Shown in pieces: positions 14,738 to 22,743 of a DNA stretch of 64,000 nucleotides (the stretch's first letter is position 1; each line of letters begins with the position of its first letter). The position numbers were made by a program, and so were the translations under genes. A model generated the notes under the pieces. That model did not search any database. It was not told the origin of the DNA and saw only the letters and a program-made list of their open reading frames with translations. The DNA is from an uncultured Angelakisella sp. (lineage in GTDB: Bacteria; Bacillota; Clostridia; Oscillospirales; Ruminococcaceae): assembly GCA_910585535.1 (NCBI GenBank), contig CAJUFK010000005.1, forward strand, positions 1-64,000. Reading direction: 5' to 3'.

Positions 14738-15382
14738 TCAAAGACGTTCCGCAGCCTCCAGCTGGAACAAAAGGTCCAGCAGCTGGCCCGGGCGGCTGGC
14801 CTGATAGTGGGCATCGATTTGGGCAGGATACCGTCCCCAACAGGCTAGGGCGCCAACGACCCCGGCCTCCCGGGCACAGATCATATCCCCGGAACTGTCC
14901 CCAACAAAAAGGATCTCCTCCGGTTTTGTCCCCGTAACCTGCATATAATGAAGAAGAGGCTCCGGATCGGGTTTGTGCTTTACCGTATCTTCCAGCAGCA
15001 CTACCGTTCCAAAACAGTCCCCAAGACCCAGGGGGAGAAAGACCATCTCATACTCCTTCCGGGATTGGGAAGAGACCACCCCCAAAGAATACCCCCGAAG
15101 GAGCAGTGCATCCAGCAGCTGGGCGATCCCATCGTACAGACGGACCTTTCCCAGCTTTTCCATACATTTGCGCTCCCAAACCAGGTGAGCTGCCGCAACA
15201 TCGGGGAAGCCCAGCACCCGCAAAGTGGTTTCGGTGGGCATCCCAAAGGTGTAGTGAAGCTCCGCTAAGCTGTTGGAGTGCCCCAAGAATTCCTCCATCG
15301 TCTCCTGAAGGGCCAGCTGAAATGCAGCCTCGGTATCAATCAAGGTCCCGTCGATGTCAAAAACAACGTGACCAATCGGCAT
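14738..15382 (-). CDS. HAD-family phosphatase (phosphoglycolate phosphatase-like)
   Basis: A 214-residue HAD hydrolase. Motif I is FDIDGTLIDTEAAF, motif II the VVSSQS serine, motif III the lysine in HKPDPEPLL, and motif IV GDSSGDMICAREAG. The helical cap lies between motifs I and II (subclass I, as in Gph/PpaX). The start codon is the second in-frame ATG, because AAAGGGGG is 7 bases upstream of it; the first ATG lies before that site. Substrate is unknown; a phosphoglycolate- or pyrophosphate-phosphatase-like role is usual for such proteins. Confidence 0.88.
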   Translation of the reverse strand: MPIGHVVFDIDGTLIDTEAAFQLALQETMEEFLGHSNSLAELHYTFGMPTETTLRVLGFPDVAAAHLVWERKCMEKLGKVRLYDGIAQLLDALLLRGYSLGVVSSQSRKEYEMVFLPLGLGDCFGTVVLLEDTVKHKPDPEPLLHYMQVTGTKPEEILFVGDSSGDMICAREAGVVGALACWGRYPAQIDAHYQASRPGQLLDLLFQLEAAERL

Positions 15383-15737
15383 TTTAACGCCCCCTTTCCA
15401 TATCATGAAATCTGACGATCTGCAGTGGCCGGCAAGTTTGGCCTCACCGGCTGGTGGCTGCGGCCATTTCCCGAGAAAGGGAAAGTCCTATGTGGTTGCT
15501 GCAATAAAACAGTATACCATAAAACAGAACAAAATGGTATGGCCTGGCAATTTTTCCAGCCACCTCCCAAAAAAGGGACAAGAAAAAGGCTCTGTAGCTA
15601 TTATACCACAAAATTTGGAAAAAACCTTAAATTTTTATTTATTTGTGGGAAAATATAGATTTGTTCAAATTTATCCGGTATCATGGGAGGGTATCTTTGG
15701 CATATCGCCCGAAATGTGTCCGAAAGGAGTGTTCGCT
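15383..15737. other. 355-base intergenic region, no gene seen
   Basis: Divergent spacer between the HAD phosphatase and sortase genes. It is AT-rich in the middle and holds promoter-like TATAAT and TATACT elements on the minus strand (around 15600 and 15513) without convincing -35 partners, an ATACCAT..ATGGTAT dyad at 15515-15541, and an 8-base inverted pair (GGTGGCTG near 15454, CAGCCACC near 15558). No conserved RNA was recognised. Confidence 0.5.
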
Positions 15738-16598
15738 GTGTACCTGCTCCGCCGATTGGCCCGTACTGGTCTCAGCTGTTTGCTGGCGGTGTCGGTGACC
15801 CTTTCCTGCTTTTATGCCGGGAATGAGGTTTACATCAGCGTTCAGGCCCGCCGAGCCAACCGCCAGGAGGCGGAATTGGAACGTATTTACCGCCAGGTGG
15901 AGGACAACGGCTCCTGGGAGGAAGGGCGGGAGATGGATCCCCGCCTGGCCTCCCTCTATACCATCAATCCGGATTTGGTGGGCTGGCTGGAACTGGGGGG
16001 AGAGAAGGCTTTTTCCGCTCCGGTGGTCCAGCGGGACAATGATTACTACCTCAACCACGATTTTTACGGCCGGGAGGACCGCCACGGCGCGGTGTTTCTG
16101 GACTACCGCAACAAGATCTCGCCCAGGGGCGACAGCCTGATTATTTATGGGCACAATATGAACGACGGCGCCTGGTTCCATTATCTGGTAAACTACCAAA
16201 ACCCGGAGTTTGTGGCTGCGGATCCCATCATCACCTTTGATACCCTCCGGGAAAAGGGGGAGTATGTGGTGTTTGGGGTGTTTGTGGCCGCCACCCTCCC
16301 CCAGCATGGGGACGACTTCGCTTACCACAACTGTACTTCCTTTGAAACCATCGAGGAAAAACAGGCGTATCTGGACCGGATTGCCAAGCGGAACCTGCTG
16401 AACATCGGAGTAGAGGTCAACGTCCGGGACGAGCTGCTTACACTGTCCACCTGTCTTTACGACTTTTCCGGAGAGCGCCTGGTGGTGGCGGCCCGGCGGC
16501 TCCGGAAGGAGGAAACCGCCGAAAGCTTTAGGGGACTTACCGTAACCCGCGCCCTGGCCCCGGAGATGCCCGCCATTTGGAACCAGCTTTACGGGTAA
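15738..16598 (+). CDS. srtB: Class B sortase
   Basis: A 286-residue membrane-anchored transpeptidase. GTG at 15738 is chosen because AAAGGAG ends 8 bases before it and the signal-anchor (VYLLRRLARTGLSCLLAVSV, then TLSCFYAG) begins there; the long upstream in-frame extension has no such site. Catalytic residues of the class B fold are present: His in YGHNMNDGAWF, Cys in LSTCLYDF and Arg in GERLVVAARR. The INPDLVGWLELGG stretch is also typical. No sortase substrate with a cell-wall sorting signal is encoded nearby, so its targets lie elsewhere. Confidence 0.93.
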   Translation: MYLLRRLARTGLSCLLAVSVTLSCFYAGNEVYISVQARRANRQEAELERIYRQVEDNGSWEEGREMDPRLASLYTINPDLVGWLELGGEKAFSAPVVQRDNDYYLNHDFYGREDRHGAVFLDYRNKISPRGDSLIIYGHNMNDGAWFHYLVNYQNPEFVAADPIITFDTLREKGEYVVFGVFVAATLPQHGDDFAYHNCTSFETIEEKQAYLDRIAKRNLLNIGVEVNVRDELLTLSTCLYDFSGERLVVAARRLRKEETAESFRGLTVTRALAPEMPAIWNQLYG

Positions 16599-16723
16599 TC
16601 TGCCTCATCCTATGTCAAAACGGGAAAAAAGGTCCCTAAAAGGGAAGGGTTTTCTGATTCCTTCCTCGATTTTGGAAAAAAGATGGAAAACGTACTGCGA
16701 CAAAAGAAAGGGGCGGGGAGACC

Positions 16724-17416
16724 ATGGCGGCTAAGAACCCCCACAACGGTCATCGGAAGCGGGTTAAGGAAGAGTTCTTAAAAAACGGCCTGGACAATCT
16801 GCCGGCTCACCGGGTATTGGAGATCCTGCTTTTCTATGCCATCCCCCAAAAGGATACCAACGAACTGGCCCACCGGCTGGAGGACCGCTTTGGCTCGCTG
16901 GCAAGGGTGCTGGATGCCCCTTACGAGGAATTGCTTACCGTGAACGGGGTGGGGGATAACACCGCTGTGCTGCTGCGGCTCATCAGCAGCATGGCAAGAC
17001 GGTACTATTTGGACAAGGCGTCAGCGGCCCCGCTGAAGGATCCCATGCAGGCCATTGGGGAATGGCTGAAAGCGTGGTATGTAGGGCGTACCGAGGAGGT
17101 GCTTATCCTAATCAGCCTGGATAATAATTTGTCGATCCTCCATGTGGATGAAATAAAAACAGGGGTAGCGGATGAGGTACAGATCCAGTTCCGGGACCTG
17201 GCAAGGAAGGCCCTGGGATTTAACGCCACCAACGCCATCCTGGCCCATAACCACCCGGGAGGAATGGCCCACCCCTCCCGGGCGGATCGAGATACCACCC
17301 GGACCCTGCACCGGCGGTTTCAGGAAGTTGGCATCAACCTGCTGGACCACTTCATTGTAGCCGGGGACGAATACGTCTCCATGCGGGAGTGCGGCGGCTT
17401 TATCGGCATAGAATGA
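16724..17416 (+). CDS. radC: RadC family JAB/MPN+ protein
   Basis: A 230-residue RadC protein: an N-terminal helix-hairpin-helix region (LLTVNGVGDNTAVLLRLISS) followed by a JAMM metalloprotease-like domain with the metal site HNHPGG...SRAD. The phrase LGFNATNAILAHNHPGGMAH is diagnostic. The family is called a DNA repair protein historically, though its biochemical role is unsettled. GGGGAG precedes the ATG. It stands just before uvrBA, but a separate promoter and LexA-like box intervene. Confidence 0.95.
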   Translation: MAAKNPHNGHRKRVKEEFLKNGLDNLPAHRVLEILLFYAIPQKDTNELAHRLEDRFGSLARVLDAPYEELLTVNGVGDNTAVLLRLISSMARRYYLDKASAAPLKDPMQAIGEWLKAWYVGRTEEVLILISLDNNLSILHVDEIKTGVADEVQIQFRDLARKALGFNATNAILAHNHPGGMAHPSRADRDTTRTLHRRFQEVGINLLDHFIVAGDEYVSMRECGGFIGIE

Positions 17417-17457
17417 CAAAGAACGTCCGGCCGGGGAGATTTTTCCCGCTGGGCGTC

Positions 17458-17486
17458 TTGCAGTTTGAGGAAAAATAGGGTATAAT
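17458..17486 (+). promoter_or_regulatory. Promoter of uvrBA
   Basis: TTGCAG (17458-17463), 17-base spacer, TATAAT (17481-17486). The start codon of uvrB is about 55 bases downstream. Confidence 0.8.
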
Positions 17487-17501
17487 AGCTTCGGCCAAGT
17501 C

Positions 17502-17515
17502 CGAACATATGTACA
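17502..17515 (+). promoter_or_regulatory. LexA (SOS) box-like operator
   Basis: CGAACATATGTACA matches 12 of 14 positions of the Gram-positive LexA consensus CGAACRNRYGTTYG. It lies 15 bases after the -10 of the uvrBA promoter, a standard position for repression, and in front of a classical SOS gene. Confidence 0.75.
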
Positions 17516-17539
17516 CGACAAGAAAAAGGGGGAGAAGAA

Positions 17540-19504
17540 ATGCCGGATACCTTTCAGCTTGTTTCGCCCTTTCAGCCTACCGGGGACCAGCCCCAGGCCA
17601 TTGACGCCTTGGTGGAAAGCGTCCGTTCGGGGAACCGGGAGCAGATTCTTAAGGGAGTTACCGGCTCCGGAAAAACCTTCACCATGGCCAATATCATCCA
17701 GCGGCTGAACCGCCCCACCCTCATCCTGGCACACAACAAGACCCTGGCGGCCCAGCTTTGCTCCGAGTTCAAAGAATTCTTCCCCAACAATGCCGTGGAA
17801 TATTTTGTCAGCTACTACGACTACTATCAACCGGAGGCCTACATCGCCTCCACCGATACCTATATTGAAAAGGACAGCGCCATCAACGACGAAATCGAGC
17901 GGCTGCGCCATTCCGCTACCTCCGCCCTGTCGGAACGCCGGGATGTCATTATCGTAGCCAGCGTTTCCTGTATCTACACCCTTGGGGATCCCATCGACTA
18001 CAAAAGCATGGTCATCTCTCTCCGAAAGGGGATGGAGAAGGAACGGGACCAGCTTATCAAAAAGCTGGTGGAGCTTCAGTACGAGCGCAACGACCTGAAC
18101 TTTACCCGGAACAAGTTCCGGGTCCGGGGGGATGTGGTGGAGATCTTCCCCGCCTACTCCGCCGAATCCGCCTACCGGGTGGAGTTCTTCGGGGACGAGA
18201 TCGACCGCATTGCTGAGATCAATACCGTTACCGGAGAGGTGAAAAATTTCATCAGCCACCTGGCCATCTATCCCGCCTCCCATTACATCGTTCCCCGGGA
18301 AAGGATCCTGGAGGCGGTGGAGGAGATCCGCCAGGAGTGCCGCCAGCGGGTGGAGCAGTTCCGGGAGAACGGCAAGCTTATCGAGGCCCAGCGCATCGCC
18401 GAGCGGACCAACTACGATATGGAGATGCTTCTGGAAATCGGCTTCTGCAAGGGGATCGAAAACTACTCCCGGGTGCTGGCCGGGCGGGAGCCGGGAAGTA
18501 CCCCCTGCACCCTGATGGACTATTTCCCCGAGGATTTCCTTATGTTCATTGACGAATCCCACGTCACTTTGCCCCAGGTGCGGGGGATGTACGGCGGCGA
18601 CCGCTCCCGAAAGGAGAACCTGATCGAGTACGGTTTCCGCCTTCCCTCCGCCCTGGATAACCGCCCTCTCAACTTCGACGAGTTCCAGGGGAAGATCAAC
18701 CAGGTGCTGTACGTCAGCGCCACTCCCGGGCCGCTGGAGCGCCAGAACGGCGCCACGGTGGTGGAGCAGGTGATCCGTCCCACCGGGCTTCTGGACCCGG
18801 AGATCGTAGTTCGTCCGGTGGAGGGTCAGATCGACGACCTCCTCAGTGAGTGCAACGCCCGGTCCGCCAAGGGGGAGCGGGTACTGGTAACCACCCTGAC
18901 CAAAAAGATGGCGGAAAACCTCACCGATTACATGGACAAGGCAGGGGTCAAGGTCCGGTATATGCACCACGATGTAGACACCATCGAACGAATGGAGATC
19001 ATCCGGGACCTGCGCCGGGGGGAATTTGACGTCCTGGTTGGTATCAACCTTCTCCGGGAGGGGCTGGACATCCCCGAGGTCTCCCTGGTGGCCATCCTGG
19101 ACGCCGACAAGGAGGGCTTTCTGCGAAGTGAGACCAGTCTGGTCCAGACCATCGGCCGGGCCGCCCGGAATGTGGAGGGGCGGGTCATCATGTACGCCGA
19201 TTCGGTGACCGACTCCATGGAGCGGGCCATCACCGAGACCTACCGCCGCCGAGAGATCCAGCAGCGGTATAACCAGGAACATGGCATCACCCCCCAAAGC
19301 GTCAAGAAGGAGATCCGGGAGATCCTGGAGATCTCCACCAGTGAGTCGGTGGACAAAAAGATGAAGAAACGGATGAACCCCAGAGAGCGGGAGGCCATGA
19401 TCGCAAAGCTCACCGCCGAGATGCGGGATGCCGCTAAGATCCTGGAATTTGAACACGCCGCCTATCTTCGGGACAAGATCCAAAAGCTGCGGGAAGAAAA
19501 GTAG
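17540..19504 (+). CDS. uvrB: Excinuclease ABC subunit B
   Basis: A 654-residue helicase-like damage verification subunit of nucleotide excision repair. Walker A is GVTGSGKTFT near residue 40; the damage-sensing beta-hairpin is YYDYYQPEAYI; helicase motif II is the DESH in FIDESHVTLPQ; motif VI is QTIGRAARN. The C-terminal UVR motif that binds UvrC is EAMIAKLTAEMRDAAKILEF. Length is as expected. AGGGGGAGAAG precedes the ATG. It is co-transcribed with uvrA 18 bases downstream and is probably SOS-regulated. Confidence 0.98.
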   Translation: MPDTFQLVSPFQPTGDQPQAIDALVESVRSGNREQILKGVTGSGKTFTMANIIQRLNRPTLILAHNKTLAAQLCSEFKEFFPNNAVEYFVSYYDYYQPEAYIASTDTYIEKDSAINDEIERLRHSATSALSERRDVIIVASVSCIYTLGDPIDYKSMVISLRKGMEKERDQLIKKLVELQYERNDLNFTRNKFRVRGDVVEIFPAYSAESAYRVEFFGDEIDRIAEINTVTGEVKNFISHLAIYPASHYIVPRERILEAVEEIRQECRQRVEQFRENGKLIEAQRIAERTNYDMEMLLEIGFCKGIENYSRVLAGREPGSTPCTLMDYFPEDFLMFIDESHVTLPQVRGMYGGDRSRKENLIEYGFRLPSALDNRPLNFDEFQGKINQVLYVSATPGPLERQNGATVVEQVIRPTGLLDPEIVVRPVEGQIDDLLSECNARSAKGERVLVTTLTKKMAENLTDYMDKAGVKVRYMHHDVDTIERMEIIRDLRRGEFDVLVGINLLREGLDIPEVSLVAILDADKEGFLRSETSLVQTIGRAARNVEGRVIMYADSVTDSMERAITETYRRREIQQRYNQEHGITPQSVKKEIREILEISTSESVDKKMKKRMNPREREAMIAKLTAEMRDAAKILEFEHAAYLRDKIQKLREEK

Positions 19505-19522
19505 GGCAGGGAGGAAAAAAAT

Positions 19523-22348
19523 TTGGCAATCGATCAGATCATTATCAAAGGGGCTCGGGAGAACAATCTGAAAAATGTGGACCTTGCCATTCCGCGGGAC
19601 AAGCTCATTGTCTTTACCGGCCTTTCCGGTTCCGGCAAGACCTCCCTGGCCTTCGACACCATCTACGCCGACGGCCAGCGGCGGTACGTGGAAAGCCTTT
19701 CCTCCTATGCCCGGATGTTCCTGGGCCAGATGGACAAGCCGGATGTGGACTCCATCGAGGGGCTTTCCCCGGCCATCTCCATCGACCAGAAGACCACCTC
19801 CAAGAACCCCCGGTCCACCGTGGGCACCGTCACCGAGATCTACGACTATCTCCGCCTTCTGTACGCCCGTATCGGCACCCCTCATTGTCCGGTCTGCGGC
19901 CGGGAGATCACCCAGCAGACGGTGGACCAGATCGTGGACAAGGTGATGGCCCTCCCCGAGGGGACCCGGATCCAGGTGATGGCCCCAGTGGTGCGCCGCC
20001 GGAAGGGGGAACACCAAAAGGAATTTGAGGCCGCCCGCCGGTCCGGATATGTCCGGGTCCGGGTGGATGGAAACCTCTACGACCTTACCGAGACCATCCA
20101 GCTGGAGAAAAACAAAAAACACACCATCGAGGTGGTGGTGGACCGCCTGGTCATCAAGCCGGAAATCCACTCCCGGCTCACCGATTCTATCGAGACCGCC
20201 TCCGGCCTCACCGGGGGGCTGGCCCTGGTGGATGTCATCGGCGGGGAGGAGATCCTCTTCTCCCAGAACTATTCCTGTCCCGACCACGACATTTCCATCG
20301 AGGAACTGGCCCCCAGTATGTTCTCCTTTAATAACCCCCACGGGGCCTGTGAGAAATGCACCGGCCTGGGGACCTTTCAGCGGGTGGATCCGGACCTGGT
20401 GGTGGGGAACCGGGAACTTTCCCTGGCCCAGGGAGCTATCCGGGTCTCTGGCTGGAACTACCAGGACGGGGGCATCGCCCGGATGTATTTCGACGGCCTT
20501 TCCAAGCATTTTGACATCCCCCTGGATGTTCCGGTAAAGGATCTTCCCCAGGCCAAGCTGGACATCGTTCTCTACGGCACCCGGGGAGAAAAGTTCCAGA
20601 TGCAGCGGGAGACCGGCACCATGACCGGCAGCTATTATACCGATTTTGAGGGCATCGTCAACAACCTGGAGCGGCGGTTCCGGGAGACCAACAGCGAATA
20701 CGCCCGGTTTGAACTGGGGAATTATATGACCGCCGTGGAGTGCCCTGCCTGCCACGGGGACCGGCTGAAAAAGACCATCCTGGCGGTGACGGTGGGAGAG
20801 AAGAACATCGCTGACTTCTGCAAGCTGTCGGTGAAAGAAGCCCTCCGCTTTACCGAAGGGCTCTCCCTTACCCGGCAACAGGAGCTTATCGCCGGGCAGA
20901 TCATCAAGGAGATCCGTTCCCGTTTGGGCTTTTTGGTCAACGTGGGGCTGGACTACCTCACCCTTTCCCGGTCCGCCGGCACCCTTTCCGGCGGGGAGAG
21001 CCAGCGGATCCGCCTGGCCACCCAAATTGGCTCCAGTCTGATGGGGGTTCTGTATATCCTGGATGAACCCAGCATCGGCCTGCACCAGCGGGACAACGAC
21101 CGTCTTATCGCTACCCTGAAGAAGCTCCGGGACCAGGGAAATACCGTCATTGTAGTGGAACACGACGAGGACACCATGCGGGCCTCTGACTACATCGTGG
21201 ACGTGGGCCCCGGGGCTGGTGTCCATGGGGGGAACATCGTTTTTTCCGGGACCCCCGATGAGATCGAGAAATGCAAAGAGTCGGTGACAGGGCAGTTTCT
21301 CAGCGGGGCCCGCCAGGTGGCGGTGCCCAAGACCCGCCGCCAGGGGAATGGGCAGTTCCTCCAGGTGCTGGGGGCTACCGAGCATAATCTTAAAGGTATC
21401 GATGTCCGGTTCCCCTTGGGGACCTTTATCGCCGTCACCGGGGTTTCCGGCTCGGGAAAGAGCAGCCTGGTAAACGAGATCCTCTTTAAGAGTCTTTCTT
21501 CCGCCCTCAACCGCAGCCGGGCCCGGTCTGGGGCCCATCGGGAGATCCTGGGGGTGGAGTACCTGGATAAGGTCATTAACATTGACCAGTCGCCAATCGG
21601 CAGGACCCCCCGATCCAACCCGGCCACCTATACCGGCACCTTTACCGACATCCGGGAGGTATTCGCCGCCACCAACGATGCAAAAATGCGGGGGTACAAG
21701 AGCAACCGCTTCTCCTTCAACGTCAAAGGGGGCCGGTGTGAGGCCTGTGAAGGGGATGGCATCATCAAGATTGAGATGCACTTTCTCCCGGACGTTTTTG
21801 TCCCCTGCGAGGTCTGTAAGGGGCACCGGTACAACCGGGAAACCCTGGAAGTCCATTACAAGGGGAAGAATATCTACGACGTTCTGGAGATGACCGTGGA
21901 GGAGGGGCTGGCCTTCTTCGAGAACATCCCCAAGATCAAGCGGAAGCTCCAGACCCTTTACGACGTGGGGCTGGGTTATCTGAAGATCGGTCAGCCCGCC
22001 ACCACCCTCTCCGGCGGGGAGGCCCAGCGTGTAAAGCTGGCCACCGAGCTTTCCAAGCGCCCCACCGGAAAAACCGTGTATATCCTGGATGAGCCCACCA
22101 CCGGCCTCCATTCCGCCGATGTTCAAAAACTCATCGAAGTGCTGCAAAAGTTTGTGGAGACCGGTAATACTGTCATCGTCATTGAGCATAATATGGATGT
22201 GATTAAAACCGCAGACCATATCATCGACCTGGGGCCCGAAGGGGGAGATCTGGGGGGCACTTTAGTTTGCTGCGGTACTCCGGAGGAGGTCGCAGACTGC
22301 CCTGCCTCCTATACCGGAATGTATTTGAAGAAATACCTGGGACGGTAA
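19523..22348 (+). CDS. uvrA: Excinuclease ABC subunit A
   Basis: A 941-residue DNA damage recognition ATPase with two ABC modules. Walker A motifs are GLSGSGKTSLAFDT and GVSGSGKSSLVNEI; the signatures are LSGGESQRIRLATQIG and LSGGEAQRVKLATEL; Walker B copies read VLYILDEPSIGLHQRDN and VYILDEPTTGLH. Zinc-binding CxxC pairs are visible (CPVCGRE, CEKCTGLG, CPACHGDR, CEACEGDG, CEVCKGH). Translation begins at TTG, supported by GGGAGG upstream. It follows uvrB in the same transcript and ends at two successive terminators. Confidence 0.98.
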   Translation: MAIDQIIIKGARENNLKNVDLAIPRDKLIVFTGLSGSGKTSLAFDTIYADGQRRYVESLSSYARMFLGQMDKPDVDSIEGLSPAISIDQKTTSKNPRSTVGTVTEIYDYLRLLYARIGTPHCPVCGREITQQTVDQIVDKVMALPEGTRIQVMAPVVRRRKGEHQKEFEAARRSGYVRVRVDGNLYDLTETIQLEKNKKHTIEVVVDRLVIKPEIHSRLTDSIETASGLTGGLALVDVIGGEEILFSQNYSCPDHDISIEELAPSMFSFNNPHGACEKCTGLGTFQRVDPDLVVGNRELSLAQGAIRVSGWNYQDGGIARMYFDGLSKHFDIPLDVPVKDLPQAKLDIVLYGTRGEKFQMQRETGTMTGSYYTDFEGIVNNLERRFRETNSEYARFELGNYMTAVECPACHGDRLKKTILAVTVGEKNIADFCKLSVKEALRFTEGLSLTRQQELIAGQIIKEIRSRLGFLVNVGLDYLTLSRSAGTLSGGESQRIRLATQIGSSLMGVLYILDEPSIGLHQRDNDRLIATLKKLRDQGNTVIVVEHDEDTMRASDYIVDVGPGAGVHGGNIVFSGTPDEIEKCKESVTGQFLSGARQVAVPKTRRQGNGQFLQVLGATEHNLKGIDVRFPLGTFIAVTGVSGSGKSSLVNEILFKSLSSALNRSRARSGAHREILGVEYLDKVINIDQSPIGRTPRSNPATYTGTFTDIREVFAATNDAKMRGYKSNRFSFNVKGGRCEACEGDGIIKIEMHFLPDVFVPCEVCKGHRYNRETLEVHYKGKNIYDVLEMTVEEGLAFFENIPKIKRKLQTLYDVGLGYLKIGQPATTLSGGEAQRVKLATELSKRPTGKTVYILDEPTTGLHSADVQKLIEVLQKFVETGNTVIVIEHNMDVIKTADHIIDLGPEGGDLGGTLVCCGTPEEVADCPASYTGMYLKKYLGR

Positions 22349-22356
22349 GCGGTCCC

Positions 22357-22393
22357 ATGCGTCTGTCCAGCAAAACGGGCAGACGCATTTTAG
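22357..22393 (+). terminator. First terminator after uvrA
   Basis: Stem ATGCGTCTGTCC / GGGCAGACGCAT with a short A-rich loop and a TTTTAG tail. Confidence 0.85.
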
Positions 22394-22405
22394 AATAGGG
22401 GAGAG

Positions 22406-22456
22406 GAGGCCCGCAGGCTGCACAGGAAAGTTCCCCTGCCGGGTCTCCTTTTTTAG
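22406..22456 (+). terminator. Second terminator before the rubredoxin operon
   Basis: Bulged stem GAGGCCCGCAGG / CCTGCCGGGTCTC followed by CTTTTTT. It isolates uvrBA from the rubredoxin promoter. Confidence 0.75.
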
Positions 22457-22483
22457 TAAAAGGGGAAAATTTGGAAAAAAGCC

Positions 22484-22512
22484 TTTACATAACTATACCG
22501 ATATGGTATAGT
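22484..22512 (+). promoter_or_regulatory. Promoter of the rubredoxin-flavodiiron operon
   Basis: TTTACA (22484-22489), exact 17-base spacer, TATAGT (22507-22512). The spacer and -10 are covered by a perfect inverted repeat. Confidence 0.8.
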
Positions 22513-22513
22513 T
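22491..22513. promoter_or_regulatory. Perfect inverted repeat operator over the promoter
   Basis: AACTATACC-GATAT-GGTATAGTT: nine-base arms with no mismatch and a five-base centre, covering the spacer and -10 of the rubredoxin promoter. A bound protein would block RNA polymerase. It does not match the PerR, Fur or Rex consensus I know. Confidence 0.7.
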
Positions 22514-22554
22514 TAATCACAAGCAAATAGGAAAAGCTGAAAGGAGAAAACAAG

Positions 22555-22713
22555 ATGGCAAAGTATGTTTGCACCGTATGCGGATTTGTTTATGATGAGG
22601 CGGAGGGTTATTCCGACGGCGGAATCGCCCCCGGCACCAAATGGGAGGATGTTCCCGAAGACTTCACCTGCCCTCTCTGCGGCGTGGGCAAAGATCAGTT
22701 TGAGCAGGAATAA
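22555..22713 (+). CDS. Rubredoxin
   Basis: A 52-residue one-iron electron carrier. The two Fe-binding knuckles are CTVCGF (Cys6, Cys9) and CPLCGV (Cys39, Cys42), with the usual YDEAEGYSDGGIAPGTKWED and VPEDFTCPLC between. The length is standard. AAAGGAG precedes the ATG. It is followed 30 bases later by a flavodiiron protein, its usual redox partner, so together they reduce oxygen (or nitric oxide) in the cytoplasm. Confidence 0.97.
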   Translation: MAKYVCTVCGFVYDEAEGYSDGGIAPGTKWEDVPEDFTCPLCGVGKDQFEQE

Positions 22714-22743
22714 CAGAACAAGACAGAAGAGGAGATGGTTCCC

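Noticed and set aside
15405..15737. 111-residue N-terminal extension of the sortase
   Set aside because: AAAGGAG is 8 bases before the GTG at 15738, where the signal-anchor begins; the upstream part is AT-rich spacer with no conserved sequence.
17108..22219. Minus-strand open frame of about 1,700 codons opposite uvrB-uvrA
   Set aside because: It lies exactly antisense to two certain genes; long open antisense frames arise from the strong GC third-position bias. The product has low-complexity G/L/V/H composition and no domain.
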